A stretch of 64,000 nt of DNA from Corynebacterium breve (GTDB lineage Bacteria; Actinomycetota; Actinomycetes; Mycobacteriales; Mycobacteriaceae). Positions 47,323 to 57,700 of this stretch are shown in pieces. Made by a program: the position numbers and the translations under genes. Position 1 is the stretch's first letter, and each line of letters begins with the position of its first letter. The stretch lies in the NCBI RefSeq assembly GCF_030252165.1, contig NZ_CP126969.1, positions 124,001 to 188,000 on the forward strand, given 5' to 3'. Below the pieces are notes generated by a model. That model did no database searches. It saw only the letters and a list, made by a program, of their open reading frames with translations, and was not told the origin of the DNA.

Positions 47323-47640
47323 ATGGGCGTTTTTTCATCGTTTTCTACCACCGACTGGATTATGTTCCTGCCGAGCATGCTCGAAGGATTCATGTTCCTC
47401 CTCATCGCTATCGCGGGCCTCGTCGGCGCAGCTTTGGCTGCCATGACCCGCGAGGATGCGTTTGACGCAGCGAACCGCCAGAGCAAGTGGATCTGGGTCG
47501 CGATCCTGGCTGGCAGCGGCTTGGTGTGCCTGACTCCGATTCCAATTCTGCCGTGGGTCGGTGCCGTTGCGATCGGCCTGTACTACTTTGACGTGCGCCC
47601 CCAGATCAGCAACATCTTGCGCGGAAACTTCGGCTGGTAA
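47323..47640 (+). CDS. DUF2516 family membrane protein
   Basis: A 105-residue protein with three helices, the DUF2516 pattern: MLEGFMFLLIAIAGLVGAALA, then TREDAFDAANRQSKWIW and a helix ending YYFDVRPQISNILRG. It starts immediately after the preceding stop and is followed directly by the DeoC-like gene. Function is unknown. Confidence 0.82.
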   Translation: MGVFSSFSTTDWIMFLPSMLEGFMFLLIAIAGLVGAALAAMTREDAFDAANRQSKWIWVAILAGSGLVCLTPIPILPWVGAVAIGLYYFDVRPQISNILRGNFGW

Positions 47641-48195
47641 ATGAACGATTTTGAGTGGCTCGTCTCCCGCGTTGGCACGTTTGCGGTGGGGCGGGCCACT
47701 TTTGGCGATGTGGGGGACAATGCCGCGGGCATCGTAGTCGAGCCAACACATATTTCGGTCGCCGCGACGCGCACAAATCGCGTAGCTGCCCTCATCGGGT
47801 GGCCCACCGGCCGACACCACAGCCTGATCAAGGCCGCCGAGGCACGCCTCGCGCTTGACCAAGGGGCTGCGGAGGTGTGGGTGGTCGTCGATAAGCATGC
47901 CGACGATACGGCGATCCTGACTGACCTCATCGCGGTGGGCCAGGGGATCGACGACCAAGCGAAGTTCGGCGTCGTGGTGCCAGATACGTCTCCGCACATT
48001 GCAGGCTTGGCTCAGAAGGCCGGTGCGCACCGCATCGCTTGGCACATCACTGGTCGCGACGTAGCTCTTCCGCCTACGACAATCGACGCGGTAGCTTTCG
48101 GGGAACTGCAAGGAATCGAGCAGACTATGGCGCTGCTAGAGGCGGGGGTCAGTTACGTGTTTGCTACCGATACCTCGGCGGCAACGGCGAGCTAG
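47641..48195 (+). CDS. Deoxyribose-phosphate aldolase-like protein lacking the catalytic Lys
   Basis: A 184-residue TIM-barrel-like protein aligning with the N-terminal part of DeoC (VAALIGWPTGRHHSLIKAAEARLALDQGAAEVWVVVD). It is about 40 residues shorter than DeoC. The KTSTG-type Schiff-base lysine is absent from the corresponding later region. It probably does not act as an aldolase, or uses another residue. ATG directly abuts the DUF2516 stop. The stop overlaps the stop of the convergent DUF2993 gene. Confidence 0.72.
   Translation: MNDFEWLVSRVGTFAVGRATFGDVGDNAAGIVVEPTHISVAATRTNRVAALIGWPTGRHHSLIKAAEARLALDQGAAEVWVVVDKHADDTAILTDLIAVGQGIDDQAKFGVVVPDTSPHIAGLAQKAGAHRIAWHITGRDVALPPTTIDAVAFGELQGIEQTMALLEAGVSYVFATDTSAATAS
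47885..47896 (-). repeat. Repeated 12-mer GCTTATCGACGA
   Basis: Exact antisense copy in the DeoC-like gene, read as Val-Val-Asp-Lys-His on the coding strand. Confidence 0.7.
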
Positions 48196-49001
48196 AGGGC
48201 CTGCTGCTGGGTGACGCTGCTGTTCGCTACGTCCTTTAGCGGCACGTTCTCACCGGTGATGGTCATGCGGAACCCATCGGGGATGACGGTGAACTCTTGG
48301 ATGCGCATATCGCCGGTGACTTCTTGCTCCATGCCCTCTTGAAGGACCTGAGTGAGGTGATCGACCCACTCTTGGGGGATGTCAAACCCAACGAGTGCTC
48401 CCGAGGTTGCCTCGAAAGTTAGGCTGCCGTCCACCATGACCGGGCGAAGTTCCAAGAGAAAGAGGTTAGGGACATATCCGTTGCTCAGGGCGATGTCGAA
48501 AGTGCCGGAGCTGTGGTTAGCTGTCACATCGGAAATCTCAAAGAGCTTGGTCAGGAAGCCAAAACCGTCTTCGCTTTCAGCGGTCTGCTCCAGCTGTCCC
48601 TGTAGAAGAGCTCGGATGAAGTCATCGGGAAATTCGGTGGTGGCCGTCATGCGCTCGGCTACCGGTTCATCGGACAAGGACATGTCTTCGACTTTGATGG
48701 TCGATGCGGGGTTGCCCCGGACCGTAGTTCCTTCGATGCTCAGCGTGGACGGCACGGTCATTTCCATTTCAGGAAGTTTGCGTTGCATCAAACCAAGGAC
48801 AAGCGGGTAGGCGCCGAAAGAGACTTCTGCCTCTTCTTCGATGTTCGCTCCCGCGGCGATTGCTTCTTCCTCGAATCCGCTTTTCATCTGGTCCGCAAGG
48901 AACCAGCGAGCACCTGCCTCAGCAGCAAGGATGATCACCAAAAGGGCAGCAAGCACCCCGAGGATGACTTTCCAGGCAGTTGAAGACTGTGATCGACTCA
49001 T
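48192..49001 (-). CDS. DUF2993 / LmeA-like phospholipid-binding protein
   Basis: A 269-residue protein with an N-terminal membrane helix (VILGVLAALLVIILAAEAGA) and a DUF2993 extracytoplasmic domain built of beta strands, with repeats such as PEMEMTVPSTLSIEG. LmeA-like proteins bind phospholipids in the mycobacterial envelope. Start ATG 49001 has GGAAG upstream. The frame extends to 49037. The stop overlaps the convergent DeoC-like stop. Confidence 0.82.
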   Translation of the reverse strand: MSRSQSSTAWKVILGVLAALLVIILAAEAGARWFLADQMKSGFEEEAIAAGANIEEEAEVSFGAYPLVLGLMQRKLPEMEMTVPSTLSIEGTTVRGNPASTIKVEDMSLSDEPVAERMTATTEFPDDFIRALLQGQLEQTAESEDGFGFLTKLFEISDVTANHSSGTFDIALSNGYVPNLFLLELRPVMVDGSLTFEATSGALVGFDIPQEWVDHLTQVLQEGMEQEVTGDMRIQEFTVIPDGFRMTITGENVPLKDVANSSVTQQQAL

Positions 49002-49058
49002 AGTGGTATCTTCCCTCAAAACAGCCCAAGGTGCCAACCATTGGTCAATCGTCCCAAA

Positions 49059-49865
49059 TTAGGGCGCAACGTGCTGCCAATCAACGGTGAGGGTATTGTC
49101 GCGAATTCGGCGCCGAACCGGGTGCAAGGGGACACCTTCGGCCAGCAGAATCTCGCGGGCAGCCCGCCACCGTACGCGAGGGCCATAAGGCTCCCACCCA
49201 GCGGCTCGGTCCCATGCATCGTCGGCAGCGGAGAAAATGTCATAGATCTTCTCGCCCGGGCGGTTGAGATGAATCAGCTTCTTCGGCAAACGCTCGGCCA
49301 CATCGGAGGGTTTTTCCACGTCGTGGGGGTCCCAGGCCAGAGTTAATGTCAGCGGCCCGGTTTCGTCGAGAAGCACCCAGGCAGCCCTGCGACCAATCTC
49401 GTCGCATGTGCCCTCCACAAAGTAGCCCCCGGGCGCAAGCCTGGAGCAGACTTCTTCCCAGACCATGTCCACTTGGTCTTCTGCGTATTGGCGCAACACG
49501 TTGAAAGCGCGCACAAAGTGCGGGCGGTACCCGGCTAGTTCGAAGCCACCGAGCTCGAAGCGCACCCCGTCGCGTGGTGGCAGGACCCTAGCGGGGTCGA
49601 TCTCGAGTCCCACCACTTCCACACCGGGGTTGAGTCGCCGGAGCCAGCCTGCCCACTCCACGGTGGTGGTGTAGCTGGCACCGTAACCCACATCGACGGC
49701 AAGAGGCTTGTCTGCGCTGCGCAGATACGAGCTTAGTTCGGGGTGATAGTAGGTCCACCGGTCGGAGCGGCGGAGACGATTAAACCCTGTGGTGCCACGG
49801 GTGATGGTGCCAAAAGGCCGGCCAGCCCCTGACTGCGCGCGCAGATTATGGGCATGGCCGGCCAT
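49059..49865 (-). CDS. SAM-dependent methyltransferase
   Basis: A 268-residue class I methyltransferase: motif I LAVDVGYGASYTTTVEWAG, motif II VVGLEIDPARV, and APGGYFVEGTCDEIGR. The substrate is unknown. ATG at 49865. 58 bases upstream of the DUF2993 gene on the same strand. The N-terminus (TITRGTTGFNRLRRSDRW) matches actinobacterial homologues I recall. Confidence 0.78.
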   Translation of the reverse strand: MAGHAHNLRAQSGAGRPFGTITRGTTGFNRLRRSDRWTYYHPELSSYLRSADKPLAVDVGYGASYTTTVEWAGWLRRLNPGVEVVGLEIDPARVLPPRDGVRFELGGFELAGYRPHFVRAFNVLRQYAEDQVDMVWEEVCSRLAPGGYFVEGTCDEIGRRAAWVLLDETGPLTLTLAWDPHDVEKPSDVAERLPKKLIHLNRPGEKIYDIFSAADDAWDRAAGWEPYGPRVRWRAAREILLAEGVPLHPVRRRIRDNTLTVDWQHVAP

Positions 49866-49888
49866 CGGAAAACGAAACCTCGGAGAGT

Positions 49889-50380
49889 CTAGAGATTCTC
49901 GGTGATCCAGGTGTTGGTCAGGTCAGCTTCCTGCTGGAAGAGGTCACCGAGTGCGTCGCCAACCTTGGGCTCAATAGCTGGGCCCATGAATGGGATGTTG
50001 ATGGAGATTTCGTTGTCGTAGTTGAGGGTGGTGGTGTCGCCCTCGCCAACAAGCTTGATGTCTCCGCCAAAGTCGACCGGGGTGCCCTTGACGTCAGCTT
50101 CGTACTTGATGTCTGCCTTGTTGTCTACAAGTTCGCCGACGGTGATGACGCGCTTCACCTTCAGGGACTGAGAAACCATGGAGCGGACTGCCTCTGGAAG
50201 AAGGTCCATCGGGAGGACCTCAAACAGGGTTGCAACGTTGCCGGTGAACTCGTTGACCTCGCCTGGTTCTGGGGAGAGGTTGGCCACAATGTAGGCCCAG
50301 TAATCGGCATTGGTTAGCGCGGCGTGGACTTTTTCTGCCGGCTGATTGATAGTTACGGTATTTTCGCTACGAGTTGCCAT
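49889..50380 (-). CDS. DUF2505 domain protein
   Basis: A 163-residue START/polyketide-cyclase-like protein with the DUF2505 pattern: SENTVTINQPAEKVHAALTNADYWAYI at the N-terminus, VEVLPMDLLPEAVRS-like central part and PFMGPAIEPKVGDALGDLFQQE at the end. Divergent from murB with only 24 bases between the annotated starts. It may bind a hydrophobic ligand, and the function is unknown. Confidence 0.82.
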   Translation of the reverse strand: MATRSENTVTINQPAEKVHAALTNADYWAYIVANLSPEPGEVNEFTGNVATLFEVLPMDLLPEAVRSMVSQSLKVKRVITVGELVDNKADIKYEADVKGTPVDFGGDIKLVGEGDTTTLNYDNEISINIPFMGPAIEPKVGDALGDLFQQEADLTNTWITENL

Positions 50381-50404
50381 GCCAAACAGACTACCGTGGT
50401 AGAC

Positions 50405-51502
50405 GTGTCTGATTCATCTATGGCCCGCTTTGACGGCCCCTTACTTGAGAAACTATCCGCTGTTGCAGGCCTTGAGATCCTCGAACCGGTTGCCTTCGCG
50501 CAGCTCACCAGCCTTCATGTGGGAGGTACTCCGCGCGGTATGGTTCGCGCCACTACCAGCGATGCCCTTGCACACGCGGTCAAGCTTCTCGACGAAGCCT
50601 CCGTCCCACTCCTCGTCGTCGGGGGTGGCTCTAACCTGGTCGTTGCGGAAGGTGACGTAGACCTTGTGGTGGTTCTCGCAGCGAATGACGCGGTCAACGT
50701 GTCCGAGCAAGGGATTGTGCACGCCGAGGCCGGTGCGGTGTGGGATTCCGTTGTGGCAACGACCGTTGAGCACGGCCTGTCCGGTATCGAGGCCTTGTCG
50801 GGTATCCCCGGTTCCGCGGGTGCGACCCCGGTTCAAAACGTCGGCGCTTACGGTGCCGAAGTGGGTGATGTCTTGACCCAGGTCAAGTTGTATAACCGTG
50901 AGACCAAGGAAACAGGCTGGGTTAAGCCCGAGCAACTGGAGTTGGCCTACCGCTACTCAAACTTGAAGTTCACCAACCGTGCGGTCGTGTTGGAGATCGA
51001 GATGGAGCTAGATCCTTCCGGCGTATCGATCCCACTTCGCCATCTGGGCGGCCAGCAGGTTCCTGTCGCTGAGGCCCGTGCTTCAGTTCTGGAGTTGCGT
51101 GGCCAAAAAGGCATGGTCATCAATCCCGAGGATCATGACACCTGGTCGGCGGGCTCCTTTTTCACCAACCCGGTCGTCGATAAGGCGCTGGCGGACGAGA
51201 TCGAGGCCAAGGTCGGGGAGGAAGGCATGCCGCGTTTTGCTCAGCCCGATGGTCGCGAGAAGCTCGCCGCTGCATGGTTGATTGAGCGCGCCGGGTTCCG
51301 CCGCGGCTACCCGGCCGAGGACGCGCCAGTGCGCTTGTCGACGAAGCATACGTTGGCCATCACGAACCGGGGTGGTGCCACCGCCTCTGACGTGGCCGGG
51401 CTAGCGCGGACGATCCGCGATGGTGTCGAGCGCGAATTCGGCGTGCGCTTGGTGCCGGAACCGGTCTGGATCGGGATGGATATCGACGATATCCAAAAGT
51501 GA
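50405..51502 (+). CDS. murB: UDP-N-acetylenolpyruvoylglucosamine reductase
   Basis: A 365-residue FAD enzyme that reduces enolpyruvyl-UDP-GlcNAc for peptidoglycan. FAD-binding SLHVGGTPRGMVRA, VVGGGSNLVV and GIPGSAGATPVQNVGAYGAEV, and YRYSNLKF as in type I/II MurB, the substrate Ser in SAGSFFTNPVV and the C-terminal LAAAWLIERAGFRRG. GTG 50405 or ATG 50420 could start; no clear ribosome site is present and the mRNA may be leaderless. Followed 30 bases later by an unknown gene. Confidence 0.9.
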   Translation: MSDSSMARFDGPLLEKLSAVAGLEILEPVAFAQLTSLHVGGTPRGMVRATTSDALAHAVKLLDEASVPLLVVGGGSNLVVAEGDVDLVVVLAANDAVNVSEQGIVHAEAGAVWDSVVATTVEHGLSGIEALSGIPGSAGATPVQNVGAYGAEVGDVLTQVKLYNRETKETGWVKPEQLELAYRYSNLKFTNRAVVLEIEMELDPSGVSIPLRHLGGQQVPVAEARASVLELRGQKGMVINPEDHDTWSAGSFFTNPVVDKALADEIEAKVGEEGMPRFAQPDGREKLAAAWLIERAGFRRGYPAEDAPVRLSTKHTLAITNRGGATASDVAGLARTIRDGVEREFGVRLVPEPVWIGMDIDDIQK

Positions 51503-51532
51503 ATCTCGTTCCCGTTTACTAAGCTAGAACGC

Positions 51533-54055
51533 ATGCAGCTGTCCGATATTAGACGGCGTTGGCTGATAGCCCGTCGCGAATTCGCCCTAGGCGAGATATC
51601 GGGCACCACTTTTCTGGCTGAAATCGACTCGCTCCGTGCACACGCCGACGAGATCGGGGCCGACGAACTCCGCTACGATATCGACCTATCTGCAGTTCCA
51701 GCATTGTCAGAAAACCGTCCTGACGAGCTGCTCACCCTGATCCCACAGCTGCGCACGATGCACCAGAGTGATCCCCAGCGGTTTCCCGATCACCCGCGTG
51801 GCAGCGAAGAAGCGATCGATGGTCGCTCCGTGGTGAGCTACTTTGACACCCACATTGCGCGTTCGCCCGCGATCGCAGCCCTCAATGCTTCGGTACCATG
51901 CCGCCTCATCTACGAGCTCCTGCGCGTGGTCAACGCCGAGCTTGACGACGAACACCGCCACGAAATCGAACTCGCCGTCGCTGTCGTCCTTGGCGACCAG
52001 CGCGAAGTGATCAGACTATTTCTCACCCTCCCCGATATTGATCCCCAACTACCAAGCGACGAGCGCTACTTCCGTGCTTGGAACCGCGTGCTGGGCCTGC
52101 TCACCCTAGGTCGCTATGACGAAGCGATCGATATCGCACGGTCACTCGCGGATGAGTGTATGACCAGCGCGCTCCCCGCCGGTATTTTGGCGAGATTAGT
52201 GGGACCGTTGTCACATGAGCTCGACCGGGAAACCATGGTGCAGTGGGTGAACCTGATTCTTAAATCGTCGGTGGGAGTTCCTGAGCTTGCCGATGCTGCG
52301 GTGCTTGCCGCGGCCTTCCTCGCCGAGGCGGGCCTTATCGACGCCGCTGTGCGCCTTGTTCACGCGGCGGCATTCGACGTAGACACTTTTGCCCCCGACG
52401 CCACGATGACGGTATTGGCGAGGGCACTGGGCATCATTTTCGGGGCGGCAGAGCGCGCCGGGTATGGCACTCTGCTAGTCACTCGATTTACCACCCCGCG
52501 TTGGCAGCGCGTTTTTGCAGGCAGTGACGGCACGGTGGCTGACTTGGCTCGACGTGCCCGCAGCTTTGCCTCGCGTACCGCTGCACTTTTTGGCGAACGC
52601 AACGGCAACGACTCCTTCACACGCTACATCTTCGCCCCCACAGACATCCCGCCCGTCGACCGCGCGGAACTCGCGGGAACCGTCGTCGATGACACGGCAT
52701 TGAGCCGCGATAAACCAATTTCGGTCTACCCACGGCCAAAGTTGCTTCCGGAACACGTCGAAGCATTTTTCTATGAGGCCATGGGCGATGAAGCAGGCGT
52801 CAGCAATGCGCTCGCACGCGCCGCAGTACTACCTGAGCAGGACGATCTATCAGAGCTCTATCGTCTGCGAGAAAAGCTCATCACCTCGGACGACGACATT
52901 GCTCTCGACGCTGCCCACGAGCTGGGAGAGCTCTACCTGAAAGCGGGCGAGGCCGCGCGAGAACTGATCCGCACTGAACTGTTGCTCTCTGCCTCGTTGC
53001 TCGACACCGACACTCTCCTGGGAATAGCTGTCCAAGCGCTACCTTCAATCGCGGCCTTGGACACCGCGTCGGGAGTTGGCCTGGCCTTGGATGTCGCTGC
53101 ACAGTTGGCGACGATCACCGGCCGCGGCGACGCTTGGCGGGCAGTCATCGACTACGCAGCCGATCTCGTGCTTTCGGACGTATCCAAAGGCGAAGAGAAA
53201 CTCATTGCCTCCGACCTTGGTGAACTTACGCAAGAAGCCGTGCGTGGTGGAGATTATCTCACCGCGCTGTTGGTCAATCGTCGTCTCTTGCGCATTTACG
53301 ACGAAGGGTATGAAGGCGCCAACGCAAGCATCTGGTCGATCAACACTTACTTGGGGCGCGCGCAGCTCTTGTCATCGGTGGGTAACTCGCGCGCGGCTCT
53401 TGAACCAGCGGAGATCGCCCAGCGCTTGGCCATCGAGGCGGGAAACGACGAGCGCCACATCCAGGCGGTCGCCGTTCGCATCGAGATATTGTTTGAAAAC
53501 CGCGATCTGCGCACGGCCTCCGCGCTGTCGCGCCAATACCGCGATATCCCGACTGGCAAGTATCCGCTGCAGGAGTTCCTGTTACGACACGGACAAGCAA
53601 TGGTGGCCTGTACTTTGGTCGAGCCGAATTTCACCGAGACATGGCCAGAGTGGTCAACCTTGTTTACCGAGGCCGGAGCGCGAGTGCTGCGCCGTGAGAA
53701 GGATTCCGCCTCACTCGTATTGCGCCGCACCTCCACTTTGGTGACATTGCTGGGATCGTTGAACCATCCCGTGGAAGCTGAGGACCTTGCCGCATGGTTG
53801 GTGTCTACGGCCTCTGCGGTCGCTGACGACGAGGTCCTCAACGAGGCTCTGTTACATCAAGCCACGCTGTTTTTCCAGCACAACAAGCATTCCAACGCTG
53901 GTTTGATCTTAGAGTCGGTGATCCAGCGCGCCCACCGGATCGGCGACACCACCAACCTCAACCGGGCGCTGCGCACGCTGGAGAGCTGGGCCCTGCACGC
54001 CGATGACCCGGAAGTCAGCCAAACCTACCTGACGATCATGATCGGAATTACTTAG
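51533..54055 (+). CDS. Large alpha-helical (TPR-like) hypothetical protein
   Basis: An 840-residue protein not recognised. Almost entirely helical, with helix pairs of TPR-like spacing (for example YLGRAQLLSSVGNSRAALEPAEIAQRLA and GDYLTALLVNRRLLRIYDEG), especially after residue 430. No membrane segment, signal peptide or enzymatic motif. No ribosome site ahead of ATG 51533. Such proteins usually act as scaffolds. Downstream of murB on the same strand and followed 151 bases later by another unknown gene. Confidence 0.75.
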   Translation: MQLSDIRRRWLIARREFALGEISGTTFLAEIDSLRAHADEIGADELRYDIDLSAVPALSENRPDELLTLIPQLRTMHQSDPQRFPDHPRGSEEAIDGRSVVSYFDTHIARSPAIAALNASVPCRLIYELLRVVNAELDDEHRHEIELAVAVVLGDQREVIRLFLTLPDIDPQLPSDERYFRAWNRVLGLLTLGRYDEAIDIARSLADECMTSALPAGILARLVGPLSHELDRETMVQWVNLILKSSVGVPELADAAVLAAAFLAEAGLIDAAVRLVHAAAFDVDTFAPDATMTVLARALGIIFGAAERAGYGTLLVTRFTTPRWQRVFAGSDGTVADLARRARSFASRTAALFGERNGNDSFTRYIFAPTDIPPVDRAELAGTVVDDTALSRDKPISVYPRPKLLPEHVEAFFYEAMGDEAGVSNALARAAVLPEQDDLSELYRLREKLITSDDDIALDAAHELGELYLKAGEAARELIRTELLLSASLLDTDTLLGIAVQALPSIAALDTASGVGLALDVAAQLATITGRGDAWRAVIDYAADLVLSDVSKGEEKLIASDLGELTQEAVRGGDYLTALLVNRRLLRIYDEGYEGANASIWSINTYLGRAQLLSSVGNSRAALEPAEIAQRLAIEAGNDERHIQAVAVRIEILFENRDLRTASALSRQYRDIPTGKYPLQEFLLRHGQAMVACTLVEPNFTETWPEWSTLFTEAGARVLRREKDSASLVLRRTSTLVTLLGSLNHPVEAEDLAAWLVSTASAVADDEVLNEALLHQATLFFQHNKHSNAGLILESVIQRAHRIGDTTNLNRALRTLESWALHADDPEVSQTYLTIMIGIT

Positions 54056-54206
54056 CTATACTGTTTTCCACGATCAAGAAGCGTGGCCGTTTAATGCCCT
54101 TCGGCAGGCCCGCTGGCAACCGCGTTCGCACACGGTGCCCCCGAAGGAAGATCGGCCTTGCAGCGAGGTGCTGTGAGGAAGAGCGATTCTTAAAGGAGCA
54201 GTTCCG

Positions 54207-54662
54207 ATGCAGGAACCCCGAATGGTCCGCGTTCCCCGCACGTGCGGAAGGTTCGCCACCGGCCACGATGTCTATTTCAAACGAGCCGAGCACGCGTTGC
54301 GCAGCGACGCCTGGCTGCCCGTTACCGACATGTGCGTCGTAGGACAGTTCGCCGAGTTCACCGCGAACGACAAAAAGGTTGTGGGCTGGAACCATGATCA
54401 CATCGAACTACGCAGGCTTATCGACGAAGCCTCCCGCGACCCACTCATCACGATTGGGTGGCTGGCCACGTCCCAACTTTTGCGCTTCGACCGCGGCGAA
54501 AACCGTACCTACATGGTCGGCTTGACTAGGCGCTATGACCGCCTCGGCTGCTATAAATCGCCGGGTGACTGGAAGGGTGCCAGGTTGCGTCGCGATCCGG
54601 TGGGAGATGTGGCCGATCTGATCAAGCAACTTTCCCAGATCAGCCGGGAGTTAGGACAGTAG
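54207..54662 (+). CDS. Hypothetical protein downstream of the TPR-like gene
   Basis: A 151-residue protein, not recognised. It has a mixed alpha/beta pattern with VVGWNHDHIELRRLIDE and LLRFDRGENRTYMVGL, and a basic central part. AAAGGAG precedes ATG 54207. It carries one exact copy of the repeated 12-mer. A hairpin follows. Function unknown. Confidence 0.72.
   Translation: MQEPRMVRVPRTCGRFATGHDVYFKRAEHALRSDAWLPVTDMCVVGQFAEFTANDKKVVGWNHDHIELRRLIDEASRDPLITIGWLATSQLLRFDRGENRTYMVGLTRRYDRLGCYKSPGDWKGARLRRDPVGDVADLIKQLSQISRELGQ
54416..54427 (+). repeat. Repeated 12-mer GCTTATCGACGA
   Basis: Exact sense copy in the hypothetical gene, read as Arg-Leu-Ile-Asp-Glu. Confidence 0.7.
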
Positions 54663-54668
54663 CGCGAA

Positions 54669-54709
54669 AAGGCGAACGGGAGATAAGCGAAATTCGCCTT
54701 CTCCCGTTC
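54669..54709. terminator. Shared terminator between the hypothetical gene and FAS-I, with two competing stems
   Basis: GAACGGGAG (54674-54682) pairs with CTCCCGTTC (54701-54709). AAGGCGAA (54669-54676) pairs with TTCGCCTT (54693-54700). The left arms overlap by three bases, so the stems compete or form a pseudoknot-like fold. It lies between convergent genes. Confidence 0.7.
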
Positions 54710-54718
54710 TATTTCTCG

Positions 54719-57700
54719 CTAGGCGCGTGGGTAGACACCGTCGTCGCCAAGGCGCGCGGAGTCGTCGAGAAGCAATGCAATCTCGGCGTCATGCGCACCG
54801 GCTTCAGGGAAGCGGCGGTTTTCCACCTGGGTGAACAGCTCGGCGCGACCGATCATGCCGGCCTCCAAGTGCTGCGCACCAGCGCGGAGGCGCTTGGTTG
54901 CCTGCTCGCGCCATGCGGCGACGTCCTTACCCGCCTTGGTCAGCGCTCCCTCGAACACTGCTGGGTGGGCCAGAACAACCAGGGCACCCACGTGGCCGAA
55001 GCCGAGCGAGGTCAAAGCAGCTGCCTTCACAGCACCTTCTCCTAGCGACAGCGGCGCGCGCAGCCAGACCAGGTTCTTGGACTTTGGCTCCAAGAGCGGA
55101 TCGACACAGTCGAGCGATGCGTTCTGTGGCAAGTCGCCAGAGTGCAGGACGTCGATGATGCCACCGGTCTGGAAGAGCGCAGCACCTGCCTTCGCGTGGC
55201 CGGTAAGCGACTTCTGCGAAATCACGTACATCGGCTTGCGAGGGTCGCGGCCAATGGCAGGCCACAGGATCGAGTGCAGCTCGGACTCGTTCGGGTCGTT
55301 CGCATTGGTCGAGGTGTCGTGCTTGGACAGAACCGAAACATCGTCCGGGGAAAGTCCCAGCGACTTCAAGTTCTTCGCTAGCTTCGAGTTCTCGCGACCA
55401 CGCGCGGCAGCCAAGACACCCAGACCAGGTGCCGGAATGGAGGTGTGGGCACCGTCGCCGAAGGACGAAGCGTAACCGATCACCGCGTACACAGGCAGTC
55501 CCAGCTCAGCGGCCAGGGAACCGCGTGCGATCAAGACGGTGCCGCCACCCTCAGCCTCGAGGAAGCCTCCGCGACGGCGGTCGTTCGCGCGCGAAATGAA
55601 TCGGCCGTCAATGCCCTGGGAGGTCATCTTCGCTGTTTCGGCGGTGGCGTTCATGTCGCCAAAGCCGGTCAGCGATTCAACCTGCACGTCGTCGATACCG
55701 CCAGCGACCACGAAGTCCGCCTTGTGCAGCGCGATCTTGTCTACCGCCTCCTCGATGGACACAGCAGCGGTGGCACATGCGCCCACCGGGTGGATCATCG
55801 AACCGTAACCGCCCACGAGCGACTGCATAACGTGCGCAGCCACAACGTTTGGCAGTGCTTCCTGCAGGATGTCGCTCGGGCGGTCCTCGTCGAGGAAGCG
55901 GGAGACGAACACCTGGTGCAGCGACTCCATGCCACCGATGCCGGTGCCTTGGGTGGACGCTACATCTGCCGGGTGGATCGCCTGCATCAGCTCAGCAGGG
56001 GTGAAGCCCGCGGAGATGAATGCGTCGACAGCGGTGACCAGGTTCCACACCGCGATGCGGTCTAGGCCGTCGATCATCTGTGCCGGGATACCCCACTTGC
56101 CCGGATCAAAATCATCCGGCATCTGGCCCGCGATGGTGCGGGTCAGCGTCGCCTTGCGTGGCACGCGTGCGGTTGCGCCTGCCTGGCGAGTCACGGTCCA
56201 CTCGCCGTCGATCAGCTCAACCTTGGTCTTGTCAGGGTCAGCGGTTTCGATGTCGCGCGCTTCCGCTTCGCTAGCCACGCTGAAGGTGATGTCGCGATCC
56301 AAGAAGACCTCGGTGAGGTCGATCGAACCTTGATCTTCCAGGAAATATTTGTCCGTCAGGGTACGGATACCGGAGCGCGCTACAACCTCGTCGCGGAAGC
56401 GATCGTAGATGTCCTCTTCCTCGATCGCGGTACCGTCAGCGTCGTACCAGCCCGGCTTTGGATCCTCGTTCCAGGAGACGAGTCCCATCATCCACGCCAG
56501 CTCGAGCACACCGGCCGCGGTGAGATCGGCATCGCCGTCGCGCTGGATTCCGTACTCAGCCTCGCGACGGGTGCGGCCTAGACCCCAAGAGGAGACCTCG
56601 CCGACACCGACGATGACGATCATGTCGTCGAGCTCGCAGGTGACGTCGTCGATCACAACGCCATTAGGCTGCGCTGGGTGAGCAATGTTCGGCAAAGCCT
56701 TGATCGTCACCGGCGTTTCTTGCTTGTCGACGACCTCTTCTGCAGCCGCATCTTCTTGTGCCTGGCGAGCCAGCTCGGAGATGGAAATTGAAGAATCGCC
56801 CAGACCACCGGTGAGGTCCAATTCGACTGGTGCCTCGGCCGCCTTGATACGGGTCTCCTTGCTTGCCAGACCGATCAGAGCGGAAGAGATTTCCTCCGGA
56901 TCCCACACGTGGATGCCAGCCTTCTCCGCGGCTGGGATGAGGACGTCGTTGCCACCCATGAGCGAGGTGCCAGAGACCCAGCCGATCTTCGCTTGGGCTA
57001 GGGTGACACCCTCTGGCCAGCCAGCCTCAGCCGACCACTTGGCCAAGATAGCGTCGAGCGCTGCCTTGACCTCGCCGTAGGCGCCATCGCCACCGAACAT
57101 GCCTCGGTTCGGGGAACCAGGAAGAACGATGTGCGCGCGGGTCGCTGGGAAGTCATCGGCCTGTTGTGCCAGGTTGGACAGGCCCGCGATCGTGCGTTCC
57201 ACGGACCACAGGAGCAGTCGAGCCTGGTTCTCGGCGGGCGCACCGGCATCTGCCAGGGATCCGGAGACACTTGGGGCCGCGAATGGGTATGCCAAGGTTG
57301 GGATGAGTGCAGGCTTGATGATCTTTACTTCGTTGCCTACGGTTTCGCGCTGTTCAGAGCCGATCCAGTCGATCAACGCGTCGATGTCGCGGTACGACGA
57401 GAGGTTGGCAGGTGCAATCCACAGCTTCGCATTCTTAGAAGCGTGCTCGGCGAAGAGCTGACGCGCAAACTCCTTGCGTGCCTGGGAGACGCGCGACGCG
57501 GTCATGATGACAGTTGCGCCGCCTTCCAGCAGGCGTTCAACAACTGCGGTTGCGATCGAGCCAGGGGCTGCGCCTGTCACCAGCGCGACCTCGCCTGCGA
57601 GCTCTTCCACTGCCTCTTCGCGGGAAGCCTTGGCGATCGCTTGGAGGAGGTCAACATTGTCGTATCCATTGTCTGCGTACCATTCGGCCTGCTCAGCAAC

